Positions 11,936 through 23,165 of a stretch of DNA of 64,000 nucleotides are shown in pieces; positions within the stretch are counted from its first letter, which is position 1, and each line of letters starts with the position of its first letter. A program made the position numbers and the translations under genes. Origin of the DNA: Pseudorasbora parva (taxonomy: Eukaryota; Chordata; Actinopteri; Cypriniformes; Gobionidae); assembly GCF_024679245.1 (NCBI RefSeq), contig NC_090178.1, forward strand, positions 3,803,853 to 3,867,852. Reading direction: 5' to 3'. The notes beneath the pieces were generated by a model. That model did not search any database, was not told where the DNA came from, and saw only the letters and a list, made by a program, of their open reading frames with translations.

Positions 11936-12910
11936 CAGGGATGGGCAACTTCGGTCCTGGAGGGCCACTGTCCTGCAGAGTTTAGCACCAACCCTAATCA
12001 AAAAACTCACCCACTTGTAGATTACTAGAAATCCTAAAACATTGATTAGCTGGTTCAGGTGTGTTTGATTAGAGTTGGTGCTAAACTCTGCAGGACAGTG
12101 GCCCTCCACAGGGCCGCGTTATCCTAATGGGCAACATGGGCTGTAGCCCTAGGGGCCCGAACACCAGGGGGCCCCCGAGACAATTCTCTTTTGCGTTATC
12201 CTTTTTTTTTTTTTTTTATCAAGGTAATTATGCGAAGGTTGAGCATCGTTGTCACACACCCGTATCTAGTCACAGCGGATACCCAGTACATCCTCACCTC
12301 AACAAGTCGAACGAAAATTTAAGAAAATATGACAGTGGCAGGGGCGATCTACCGGGGTTTCAACTGCCACCCTAAAAGAAAGACCATTGCCACCCCAGCA
12401 GGCAGCTAGTGTATCCCAAATTCCCAATGCATAAAATATAAATTGTTCCCCTACCGATTTACATTAGCGGCGCTTCAAATGTGATGAGATAATAGCAATA
12501 AAACACGTCTTTCTATTATTTTGTAGTAGTCCAACATATGACTCCTATGAACTGCTTAGATCTGCAACGCAAATAGTTTGATCACGAATAGATCGCCTGT
12601 TATACATCCCAATGTTAACGGATTTCAGCTTTCTCACTGCACACGGATGCAGTTCGGCAGTGCTTTCCAGGAGCGGTGCGTCTGCAGCATGAATTAAAGT
12701 GATAGAACGTTGTTCGCATTAAAATAAACATGCATTGAAGTGAAAATCTGGTTATTTCACAACAGATTCATGTAATTTAAAGTCGAATCTGTTTCAATGA
12801 CTTTTTGCCTCGGGTAAAGCAAGAAAACAGGCACATTTAGGTAAATAGGGAGACATAATGGAGAGCTTAACACGGCCCTGGCCCTCCAGGACCGAAGTTG
12901 CCCATCCCTG
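11936..12910. mobile_element. Foldback hAT-like element, interrupted by a nested element
   Basis: Flanked by TTCTACAC on both sides (11928-11935 and 12911-12918), an exact 8-bp duplication. The termini CAGGGATGGGCAACTTCGGT and ACCGAAGTTGCCCATCCCTG are exact inverses, and the arms stay complementary inward (GTCCTGCAGAGTTTAGCACC versus GGTGCTAAACTCTGCAGGAC). The original element was about 200 bp. The insert at 12109-12880 makes up the rest. Confidence 0.9.
12109..12880. mobile_element. Nested hAT-like element
   Basis: Starts CAGGGCCGCGTT and ends AACACGGCCCTG, inverse with one mismatch. It is flanked by GCCCTCCA on both sides (12101-12108 and 12881-12888), an exact 8-bp duplication of sequence belonging to the host foldback element. 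No transposase frame is visible. Confidence 0.9.
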
Positions 12911-12918
12911 TTCTACAC

Positions 12919-14261
12919 ATTAAACTAAATGCCAGATAAAGTTTATTTTAGTTTTATTCTAGCAATCGGAAAAACCGCGAGCCTGTAGAAAGCGCAACAG
13001 TGCCGCATTTTGACTTTGAACATGCAGATTTTCTCAATGAAATCATTCCCATTAATCACATTAAGCTGTAGCGTGATTCCTGTTTTCCGGCCTCAAATTA
13101 AAGACCTCAATGTTTATAAGGACTTTTGTTATACCATTTAAGAATCTTACGACTTTTTATTATAGTAAATTTGACAAAACTGACGTTTTTCCTCATTTAT
13201 ATATTCGCACACAAATGCATCTATTTTCTAGAAATGCTCGCACTGAGCCCACACATAAAAGTGACTCAAATTGGATGCAAAAAAGTATGTTTTGGATGCA
13301 TAAATGCATACAAAAGATCTAATCCGTGGCAGATATCTGCTTAAAACTGGTAAATGCAGCACTCAAAGAGTCAAAATGTCCAAAAATGCAGTAATGTGAA
13401 AGCGCACAGGATCTGGCTGTTGTGAAAAGAACAGGCCTGCAGGATAAAGAGCACAGTCTCTTGAAGGGAGAAAAGCACTCGCTGACAGATGGGAATGGAG
13501 AGCTGGGGCTGATGGGTAAAATGGCCATCACAGAGGAAGCTTCTATTCAGGTGCTTCAGCACAACCTCGGCCCACACACACACACACACACACACAGAGA
13601 CACAAAGACCTGGCTGAATAGAGCCCATATCACACACACCTGCTGCTGTAGCAAAGCCTTTCATTACGCAGCAAACGGCGGCTCACCTCTTGTCTGCAGG
13701 ACTGTGATATGAGACGTTCATACACACTGTTGACCAGTGTTTGGGATGCTACTTTCCAAATCAAGCTTCCAAATTGCAAACTGGTCATCCACCACACCCA
13801 TTTGCAACACATCTGATTTGGAAAAAGGGATATTCAATGAGATAATATGTACGCTTCAATCCAAACCATTTATTAAATTCAGCAAGGATACATTCAATGA
13901 ATCAAAAGTGACGGTAAACACTCTTTCAATTGATCAAATAATCCTGAAAACACTGTTTAAGCAGCACAACTCTTTTCGACTAGACCAATCACAGCAGACT
14001 GGGCCATCTGACCAATCAGAGCAGAGGAGGCTCTCGGAAAGGAGGAGTTTAGAGACTGGATACTTGATTTACTGTTTTCAGGCACTGTGAGGAAAGAGCT
14101 GATGCTGCAATGTGTATTAGGAGAAAATTCAAGTGTTTTTGATCTTGCATGCATGTAATTCTTTTGTAGGACACTCTAAAACAAAATCAGGAGCCTTTAA
14201 AATGTCCTAACAGGAGAACAGGAAAGTACATTACTGTAGTACATGCTCGAATGGTTTGCTC
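12919..14261. other. No gene recognised; (CA)n tract and repeat fragment
   Basis: A CA tract lies at about 13572-13595. At about 13852-13960, CAGCAAGGATACATTCAATG and following bases resemble a fragment of the dispersed family also seen at 53225-53690. Confidence 0.45.
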
Positions 14262-14519
14262 TACACTCAAAAAAATGAATCATGGCATAATTTATAATTA
14301 AGTATTTGCATCCTTTTAACTTTATTTAAATAATAGGATTTTTAAAATGTATGCAACCAGATTGCTTAGAGTCTATATAAATTTGTTAATTGTAAAACCT
14401 ATTAGATTTAATCAGTTAAAAAGTATGAATATGGTTTAAATAGAGCTGGCTGTGGAACGAGCCAGATTAAATTAGTTAAATTGTATGAGATTGGTTTGCA
14501 TATAGTTCAGTTTAAGGAA

Positions 14520-14674
14520 AATGGAAATGATGCCGATCCATACTCCAGTCAGTAGGTGGCGGTACTGCGCATAGACGTGTCTATGTATCTGCAAAGAAAA
14601 AGCAGCAGGAGCAGATGAAAAAAAACGCGTTCTCCTCGTCATCTTTCATCGGAGCACACTAACCTGATTGCAAG
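14520..14674 (+). other. Putative non-coding leader exon of the SAMD3-like gene
   Basis: GTCAGTAGGTGGCGGTACTG opens a locally GC-richer segment that ends at a good donor (GCAAG then GTAAAT at 14675). The next acceptor, with a long T tract, is at 15276. The 5' boundary is a guess. The role is inferred from position and splice signals only. Confidence 0.35.
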
Positions 14675-15296
14675 GTAAATTTAATCTGTAATCATCGTAT
14701 ATTATTTAACTGTTTTCAGTGTTTATACAGGCGTTATTAGTGTTGTTGATATCGTATTACACTAATATCAATGCACTGACTATCACATTTTCGTTTAGTC
14801 CACTAGATAACTAACTTGCACATGGTGCAAACATAAGCTAACTTTAGTCCCCCTTCATTGGACAGTATAACATGTATAACTAATTAAATCGAACAGGGAT
14901 GTGATTTTGTCTAGTATTTTTACGAATTTATCTATTTTTCTTAAGTGAGTGGTGCTTTACAACAGCTTACGTTACTCAGAAATAATCGTAATGTTATGCA
15001 AGCAGCCTGGGACTGTTTGCTTTAGACTATCAGTTGTATGGTTGCATGTAATTTTTTTTCTCATTTTACCATTTTGAAATTTACACTCGCATTGTTGTCC
15101 TGTGGCAAAACATGAGCAGTTACATTGTAGACCAAACATATAATGATGATAGCCAATAAGAGAGTAACGTTAATATTTTAATAATTTTCAAAAAATTAAA
15201 GCTGGCTTTGTGATTTTTATAAGCAAAAGTATGCATTTTGTTTCTAACTACAACCATTTTTTTTTTTTTTTCACAGATAACTTTGCCTACATATGT

Positions 15297-18200
15297 ATGG
15301 TGGACAACCTCCTAGACCTTGTACGTAAGCTACAAAGACATATTTATAATACATAGAAAATTCAATACTTCAAAATTACAAACAATGAAACGCAGTTTGA
15401 ATTAATGATTCTATTGACAGAAATGAGAGAGTGAGGGGGAGATGTGAGGGAAGATGTTTCAGCCGGGACTTTTTACTGCCCCGAGTCGAAGTACTCTCAG
15501 AAGTGCTATTCCGCCATTCATTATAGTTCTCCTTTTTAATCCGCTTAGAAAAGCGCCACGTTTTATTTTATGTCATCATACTTGATCGTTCAACTATTCG
15601 TGTAACTGTATTTAAATAGGGAAAACGTGGAGGTGTTTGGTCGCTTCTAACTTGATCTCTGTTTGGTACCATAGTGAATGAACTGGGCTTAGTGGGCTAA
15701 GCTAAATGCTATCAGATCGTCACCGCGCGTTAGAGAGATTAAGTGCACGCACTCAGATGAGAGAGGTATGTATCAACTCGTCTTAGTTAAGGGAATAACA
15801 TAGTTTAATATGAAAAAGCGGTGAAGTATCCCTTTAAGGGAATAACATAGTTTAATATGAAAAAGCGGTGAAGTATCCCTTTAAAGGGATAGTTCACCCA
15901 AAACTGAAAATTCTGTCATCATTTATTCATCTTCAAGTTGTTCCAAATCTGTATGAGTTTCCTTGTTCTGCTGAACACAAAATAAGATATTTTGAAGAAT
16001 GTTTTTAACCAAGCATATAGAGCAAGCATTGACTATCATAGTAGGGAAAAAATACTATGGTAGTGAATGGTTGTTCTCTGTGCTTGGTTACAAACATTCT
16101 TCCAAATATCTTCTTTTGTGTTCATCAGAACAAAGAAACTCATACAGATTTGGAACAACTTGAAGATGAATAAATGATGACAGAATTTACAGTTTTGGGT
16201 GAACTATCCCTTTAAAAGCCCAAGTCGCATTTGATATGGATTAGTTTTACGATATCTTTATGAACTTTTTGAACAATCAAAAAGTAGTTACGCAAACTGG
16301 CAACAGAGGGACAGAAATCTATTTGATTTAATTGAAAATATCTTGATTTTTGTTCTGAAGATGAACAAGTCTTAGGGGTTTCGAACAACATGAGGGCGAG
16401 TAAATTGACAATTTTCATTGTTAATGACTAATTTCATGTTTGTTTGCTTTTTATCTTCTTATGCTTATCTGAGAATGAAGACATAAACATCAAGCGCGAT
16501 TGTATCGTGAGGTGCCTAAGTGTCTACCTCAACGAAGACCTCGAGACACTCGTCAAAGAATATGTGGTAAGTGTGTGTCAACCTTCTCTCTTTAATATAA
16601 ATGTCTTATGGCTATATTTACATTTATATTTATGTTAATTTTCTCATTTGCATTAAAATCTAGCTTATGTGAGTGTGTGTAAAGTGATCCAGTTGGTTGA
16701 ACAAAGTAAGGAAATTAGAATCATTAAACACTCACACCATTATGCTGATCTCCGTTTTGGTGTAGATAGGGAAATTAGTACATAATTCATGGTAAAACTG
16801 TAACAGTACAACTATCACTTCAGTTACATGATTGAATCAATAAAAAAATTGCTGCAAAATGAAACTGGAAGAACTTTGAAGCATAAATAGATAGTTCACC
16901 CAAAAATGAAAATGTTGTCATCATTTACTCACCCTCAAGTTGTTCCAAACCTGATATTTTGAAGGAGGAGTACAATGGAAGTCAATGGCTATTGTCAACT
17001 GTCTGACCTTCTTCAAAATATCATCTTTTGTGGTGTTCAGCAAAAGAAATATATTCATACAAGTTTGAAACATGATGATGAGTAAATGGAAAAATGGCTG
17101 AATTTTGGGGTAAAGTATCCATTTAACTCGTATATTTAGGTAAAGTATCCCTTACTCGTAGCAATTAAACCACTTACAATTTTTTTTAAATATATTTTCT
17201 TCTCCTTAGGTAGTAGAGTTCAAAATCAGTCCAAAAAAAATGCATTGGCTTGGTTTTAATTCTTATTGTAGTCTGTGAAAACCTATAAGCTTTTTTAATA
17301 TATATAAAATTAACTTCTGACTGTGGGGGAGAATTTGTAATTGTGCAATAACTGTGATGCATGTTTACAAAAGTAGCTTAGTATTTTGGCAGACTTTAAA
17401 GGGATAGTTCATCCAAAAATGAAAATGTGATATTTATCTGCTTACACCCAGGGCATCTAAGATATAGGTGACTTTATCCGCCTTTCCACCGTGGGAACTT
17501 TCCCCAGGAACTAGTTACTTTGAGGTGGTACTCTGTGTGTTTCAACCACAGAAACCAGGGTCTAAATAAAGTTCCGAGTAAAGATTTCCCCCTTAAAATG
17601 GTTCTGCTTGTGAGGTAGTACTTTTTCAAAGTTCAGGAACTATCGGGGGTGGGACTTGGCCGCTGAACATGCTGATTGGTTGAGCTCATGCAGCGTTTTT
17701 ATTTCAACCTAAAAGTCTGTTGTGGTGCATGCAGTAAGAGTTGTTTGTTATTCAAATCAACAATGGAGTTTAAAAAATACAATCAATGGACCGACAACGA
17801 GGTTTAGGCTTTAAGTTAATTTGCGGATGACAAAATCCAGTGGGAACCTAAAAGACTCACATGCAGTCCTACGTCACCGGGCTAATCTTCGCGGTACTTT
17901 AGACCGCAATGGAAAAGCAGATAGCAGCAGGTCTGAGGGAAAAAGTTCCTGGGACAAATTGTTCCGGGTAATTTTGGTGGAAACGGGGCTTTAGTTTCTT
18001 CAGTAGAACACAAATGAAGATTTTTAACTCCTATCGTTTCAGTGTGCCAGTCGTATAATGCATGTCAATGGGAACAGATGAGAGTATAAAGGCTCTGAGA
18101 GATAAAAAACATAGACATACGAATCCATATTAAACCCTGCAGCTTATGGCGACAAATTGATGTCTTAAGACACGAAATTATAATTTTGTGCGAGAAACCG

Positions 18201-19481
18201 AACAGTATCTATATCATTTTTTACCTCTGATACACCATGTTCAACAGCCGCAAGCATGCGATCACTTCCGGGGAGTGAGATCCGTACATGATCTGGCGTA
18301 GTTTACGCAAGCACCGGAAATGATCGCAAGCTCAAGGCTGTTGTATTAGTGGTGTGGTGGTTTATTAGATGTAATATTGTTCAGTTTCTTGCACACACCG
18401 ATCGTTTCGTGTCTTAAGACATCAATGTGTCGTCATTAGCTGCAGGGTTTAATATGGATTTGTCTGTGCATGTTGTTTTGTTTTTTTTACTCAGATTTTG
18501 TACGCGTATTCACCATTCATATACATGACTGGCAAACTGCAACAGTTGGAGTTAAAAATGCTTGTTCTCTACTGAAAAAACAAGGTCACCTATATCTTGG
18601 ATGCACTGTAAAAAAAATTTGTTGGTTTAACTTAAAAAAGTAAGTAACCTGGTTGCCTTAAAATTGAGTTTATTGAAATTAAAAATTTGAGTTGATACAA
18701 TGAAGGAAATTTGTTTAATAAATAGAAACTTAAAATATTATTGTATCTGAACCACATACAAAATTTGATAAATCATGAAAATAGCCCTATTTGGCATGTT
18801 TCACTGCGTCATCAGAAATAAAACGCACACAATTACCCAATATGCTTACAAAATCTTTTAATAATATTTTAATAAAGGTTGTCGAATCTCAAAAAATGTT
18901 AATTGTATTAACTCAATTTTAATTTCAATGAACTCAAAATTTCAAGGCAACCAGGTAACTTTTTTTCTAAATAATTTTTTACAGTGTGGGGGTAAGCAGA
19001 TAAACATCAAATTTTAGCTAGCTGTCTGGATATTTTTTTTGTTTGTTTCTAAAGTGATAAGTGCTTTTGCATACTGGATGGTTAGACAAATGGGTGATAG
19101 GTTTTTCTGGTTGTATTTGTGAGTTTTGAAAACTGTTCCTCATTCTCGTTGTCTATTTTCCAGGACTGTGAAGGTGAAGAGGCTGAATCTGTGATAGCAC
19201 AGACAACGATGGGAATATATGCCATTCGAGCAGAGGGCGCTGGTCCTGAAGAAGAACCTTCAGATGTTGGTGTTGTACTTGAAGGCATTCAAGTTCTGCA
19301 AAACCTGCCAAGCATCACACTTGGATGCGTGATGCTTTTTGGACTAATGTATGCCCTTAATTTAAACTACCCAAAGGACCTCAAATGCACATTTGAAGCA
19401 TTTCAGAAAATACTGATGGAAATGGATGCTACCAAGCTTTCACCAAAGGTCCAAGCTCTAAAGATTAAAATGGTTCAGTGA
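15297..19481 (+). CDS. SAMD3-like / uncharacterised fish family protein, C-terminal domain (spliced)
   Basis: Proposed coding exons are 15297-15324, 16481-16566 and 19164-19481 (stop TGA). Exon 2 gives INIKRDCIVRCLSVYLNEDL and ETLVKEYV. The last exon opens DCEGEEAESVI after a TATTTTCCAG acceptor, in phase 0 with the GTAAGT donor at 16567. It contains IYAIRAEGAGPEEEPSDVGV, LEGIQVL, FGLMYALNLNYPKDLK and a KLSPKVQALK tail. This order matches the C-terminal region of a large fish family annotated as sterile alpha motif domain-containing 3-like. No molecular function is established to my knowledge, and no SAM domain is visible here. The predicted protein is only about 144 residues, versus several hundred in relatives, so this is a shortened paralogue or decaying copy. 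The start is the weakest part: ATG at 15297 has a poor context, and the exon-2 acceptor could instead be at 16473. Both visible coding exons are free of stops and frameshifts. Confidence 0.65.
15440..15884. mobile_element. Intronic DNA-element fragment ending in an exact 47-bp tandem duplication
   Basis: GCCGGGACTTTTTACTGCCC onward to GTGAAGTATCCCTTTAA is a recognisable fish TTAA-type repeat end. The last 47 bp (15791-15837) is repeated exactly at 15838-15884. The 5' end of the element is unclear. Confidence 0.5.
15885..16211. mobile_element. Palindromic TTAA-flanked element
   Basis: Arms AGGGATAGTTCACCCAAAAC and GTTTTGGGTGAACTATCCCT are inverses, and complementarity continues inward (CATCATTTATTCATCTTCAA versus TTGAAGATGAATAAATGATG). 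It is flanked by TTAA at 15881-15884 and 16212-16215. This is the very abundant cyprinid foldback family, here in an intron. Confidence 0.9.
16222..16425. mobile_element. Half of a related foldback element
   Basis: Phrases GTTCTGAAGATGAACAAGTC, AACATGAGGGCGAGTAAA and GAGGGACAGAAATC are shared with 62115-62286. The opposite arm is missing. Confidence 0.5.
16883..17127. mobile_element. Diverged copy of the TTAA foldback family
   Basis: The left arm ATAGTTCACCCAAAAATGAA then CATCATTTACTCACCCTCAA faces a decayed right arm with ATGATGATGAGTAAATGG and TTTGGGGTAAAGTATCCAT. Lies in the last intron of the SAMD3-like gene. Confidence 0.7.
17477..17990. mobile_element. Harbinger-like element nested in the left foldback arm
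   Basis: TTA flanks both sides (17474-17476 and 17991-17993). The ends TCCGCCTTTCCACC and the inverse of AGCCCCGTTTCCACC share TTTCCACC. Removing the insert restores an arm that matches its partner. A Myb-like relic lies inside. Confidence 0.75.
17763..17865 (+). pseudogene. Myb-like N-terminal relic of a Harbinger protein
   Basis: The frame from ATG at 17763 reads MEFKKYNQWTDNEV, stop, AL, S, stop, FADDKIQWE. The pattern W-T-D-x-E-V-x-A-L-L-x-x-(W/F)-A-D-x-x-I-Q resembles the trihelix/Myb-like start of Harbinger DNA-binding proteins. The two in-frame stops replace expected glutamine- and leucine-type codons. Its reading direction and location in a TTA-flanked element support this. Confidence 0.55.
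18604..18986. mobile_element. Short CACTGTAAAA-ended element nested in the right foldback arm
   Basis: Begins CACTGTAAAAAAAATTTG and ends AATTTTTTACAGTG, inverse termini. Subterminal GGTTGCCTTAAAATTGAG faces CAAAATTTCAAGGCAACC. It interrupts the arm between GGATG and TGGGGGTAAGC. A clear target duplication is not visible. Confidence 0.75.
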
Positions 19482-19540
19482 TTAATTGACAGATATGCTG
19501 ATGTTTTCCTCGTTAGAGCAAGTTTTTCATGCAAACAACT

Positions 19541-20420
19541 TATGGCATTTTTTTTTTCTTGTGACGTGAGCCTTGTGGCTTTTTTTTTTTTTGGTGACCA
19601 CCACCCTATCGCTCCAAATTGTTGTGTGGTGCAAGACATTTGTGAAAAATGTTAGCGTAATGTAAGCAAGTGTTATCTTTGAATCTGTTGTGACCTGCTT
19701 TTTGTTTACCTCAGGTTTTGCAATTTTTAAGCACGATTCTTGAAGAAATTTATCCGACTGTTTTGCAGTAAAACATTTATACTTCTGTACTCCTAACATG
19801 TTTGAAAATTGTGGTGGTACGAAACCACAAAGGTTTGTGGCATTTTTTTGATGAACACTACCCTATAGTTCAAAATTGTCACATTTGTGAAAAATGTTAC
19901 CGTAATGTAAGCAAGTGTTATCTTTGAATCAGATGTGACCTGCTTTTTGTTTAGCTCAGGTTTTGCAATTTTAAAGCACAATTCTTGAGGAAATTTATCT
20001 TACTGTTTTGCAGTAAAACCTTTTATACTTCTGTACTCCTAACATGTGAACAAGTTTGAAAATTGTGGTGGTACAAAACCACAAAGCTTTGTGGCATTTT
20101 TTTTTTGGTGAACACTACCCTATAGTTCAAAATTGTCACATTTGTGAAAAATTTTAGCGTAATGTAAGCAAGTTATCTTTGAATCAGATGTGACCTGCTT
20201 TTTGTCTACCTCAGGTTTTGCCATTTTAAAGCACAATTCTTGAGGAAATGTATCTTACTGTTTTGCAGTAAAACCTTTTATACTTCTGAAATGTGAACAT
20301 GCTTGAAAATTGTGGTGGTGCAAAACCCCTTGCACTGACCCATGTAGCATTTTTTTTGGGTGAACACCACCTTATTGTTCAAAATTATTGCATGTAACAG
20401 ATAAAAATGTTAAATGTTGT
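19541..20420 (+). repeat. Tandem repeat of about 250 bp in the 3' UTR, about 3.5 copies
   Basis: The landmark TGAAAATTGTGGTGGTAC recurs at about 19803, 20057 and (as GTGGTGGTGC) 20304, spacings near 254 and 247 bp. Each copy also contains ACATTTGTGAAAAATGTTA, TGTGACCTGCTTTTTGT and TTTTGCAGTAAAAC. The first copy lacks its beginning and the last stops near 20420. It lies between stop codon and polyA signal. Confidence 0.9.
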
Positions 20421-20506
20421 AACAATGTTTAATGTAAACAAGTGATTTCAAGTTTTAATTTTGATTGTGGCAAACAGAAATGTTTGAAGGTATTAAGCCT
20501 TGAAAT

Positions 20507-20512
20507 AATAAA
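20507..20512 (+). terminator. Candidate polyadenylation signal of the SAMD3-like gene
   Basis: AATAAA within TGAAATAATAAAAATG, followed about 30 bp later by a T/G-rich stretch (TTCTTTTTTGTTGTATTTTG). It is the best signal downstream of the stop at 19481. AATAAA-like strings are common in AT-rich DNA. Confidence 0.5.
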
Positions 20513-20926
20513 AATGCATACAAAAATGTGAAACGAGGTGGTCTGGCCATTCTTTTTTGTTGTATTTTGTGATTTGGGAGGGAAATGGAGGAATTAATAA
20601 ATATAAAAAATTATAAATAAGACTTTAAAATACATTGTGTTTATTAATAAAAATACTTAAACATTAAGAATTCTAAGTAAATTGGGTTTATTACATTATA
20701 ATACAAAATCCTGTTTCTTATTTATTTAAAACAAATTGGATTTATTGATACTTTTACATAAATCTCATTATTACTTGTTTAATTTATATATGACTTACAC
20801 ATATGTATCACATAAAGTTTATTACTTTCTTTATGTTAAAAATATGTAATCCAAATGGATGGAAAATTTATATGCAATCAAATTACATAAATCTTATTTG
20901 TTGGGCCTAAATATTTTTTTGAGTGT

Positions 20927-21428
20927 ACGCTCACAGAGACATAACTTTCTCCATGAGGATTTATATAAGAGTTCTGCATCTAACCTCTCAAACTGAGCAG
21001 AAGCGGTTCAGTAACTACAGAGGTGGACTTATGGATGTATTCTCATTGTTCCTAGCCCGAGGTCGAGCTTTCTGGAGCTGTTTATGCTTGTTACGAGCAG
21101 CTTTTGCCCACTTGAATCTTCATCTCCATCTCTGCGAGTGGGGTTTTCACTGAACTCAGAAACCCTAATCACAGATTCTGCAGCAGAGCCTCCTACACAG
21201 GTCTCTACACTCACACAATAGAGCTATGTTTAGATTTACACAACATTTAGCCAACAAAAGGCCGTATCGCAGACCTCGCAAAGTTTCTCTACACATTCAG
21301 ACTCACAAAACAACTTAAAACAAGACTGGAAGAGCAGGGCGATAAAAATCTCTGAAATCAGACGAACAATCATTTCACTGTTGCCAAGTAAACCAAAAAA
21401 AACGATTATCATCAGCAGTAATATTTAG
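20927..21428. other. No feature recognised
   Basis: Single-copy-looking sequence without convincing exons or element ends. Confidence 0.45.
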
Positions 21429-21432
21429 TTAA

Positions 21433-22646
<1,214 letters not shown>

Positions 22647-22650
22647 TTAA

Positions 22651-23036
22651 AGGAACAATTCATACAATGGCATTTTTTACGCATAATTATATCGCACCAA
22701 ACCTGTGTGACTTCTTTACTTCATGCCAAAAATATATGTCACCAAATGTCTAAGCTGTTCTCTTTCCCACAATGCAATTGGACCAGTACTTTCAAGCTTC
22801 AAAAAGGACAAACAGCACAATAAAGGGATAATTAAACTCGTCAATATGACTCATTCTCTATATTTCAAAGCTTCTGAAGTCATGATATATTTGTGTGAGG
22901 AAAAGACTAACACTAAAGTCATTACTCACTGGAAATCTTGCTTGACATCTGTAGTCACCATTCATTTTCATTGTTTTGAAAGACGTCAGAATGAATAAAT
23001 AATGACAGCCTTTTTTATTTTTGGATGAACTATTCA
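22651..23036. mobile_element. Diverged TTAA foldback element
   Basis: TTAA at 22647-22650, then AGGAACAATTCATACAATGG. The far end reads TTTTTGGATGAACTATTC. Internal phrases (CTTCTGAAGTCATGATATAT, CATTCATTTTCATTG) match the foldback family as I know it. Confidence 0.6.
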
Positions 23037-23165
23037 AGCTCGTAAATCACTAAAATATGCTGGAGAATGGCATATTATTTCTATTTTGATGCACAGCAGA
23101 GCGACTTCAGCTTGCCAATCTGAAATAAAACTAAATAAATATATTTATATAATATTTACAAAGGT

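Larger units (their letters stand above)
17400..19014. mobile_element. Long foldback TTAA-type element with two insertions
   Basis: TTAA (17396-17399) precedes AGGGATAGTTCATCCAAAAA. The arms pair: GCATCTAAGATATAGGTGAC at the left faces GTCACCTATATCTTGGATGC (18586-18605), and GATGTCTTAAGACACGAAA faces TTTCGTGTCTTAAGACATC. The centre folds around CCGGGGAG. Each arm is broken by a separate insert (17477-17990 and 18604-18986), and the far right terminus is lost. Confidence 0.75.
14262..20926. other. TIR-like ends bracketing the SAMD3-like gene
   Basis: TACACTCAAAAAAAT begins at 14262, and its reverse complement ATTTTTTTGAGTGTA ends at 20926. Between them lies one compact gene: leader exon about 260 bp from the left end, polyA signal about 415 bp from the right end. 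Similarity does not obviously extend beyond about 15 bp. The ends could belong to two unrelated short elements, or bracket a mobile unit that carries the gene. Confidence 0.3.

Noticed and set aside
13371..13712. Frames on both strands around a CA tract
   Set aside because: Extended by the CA repeat, with no family resemblance.
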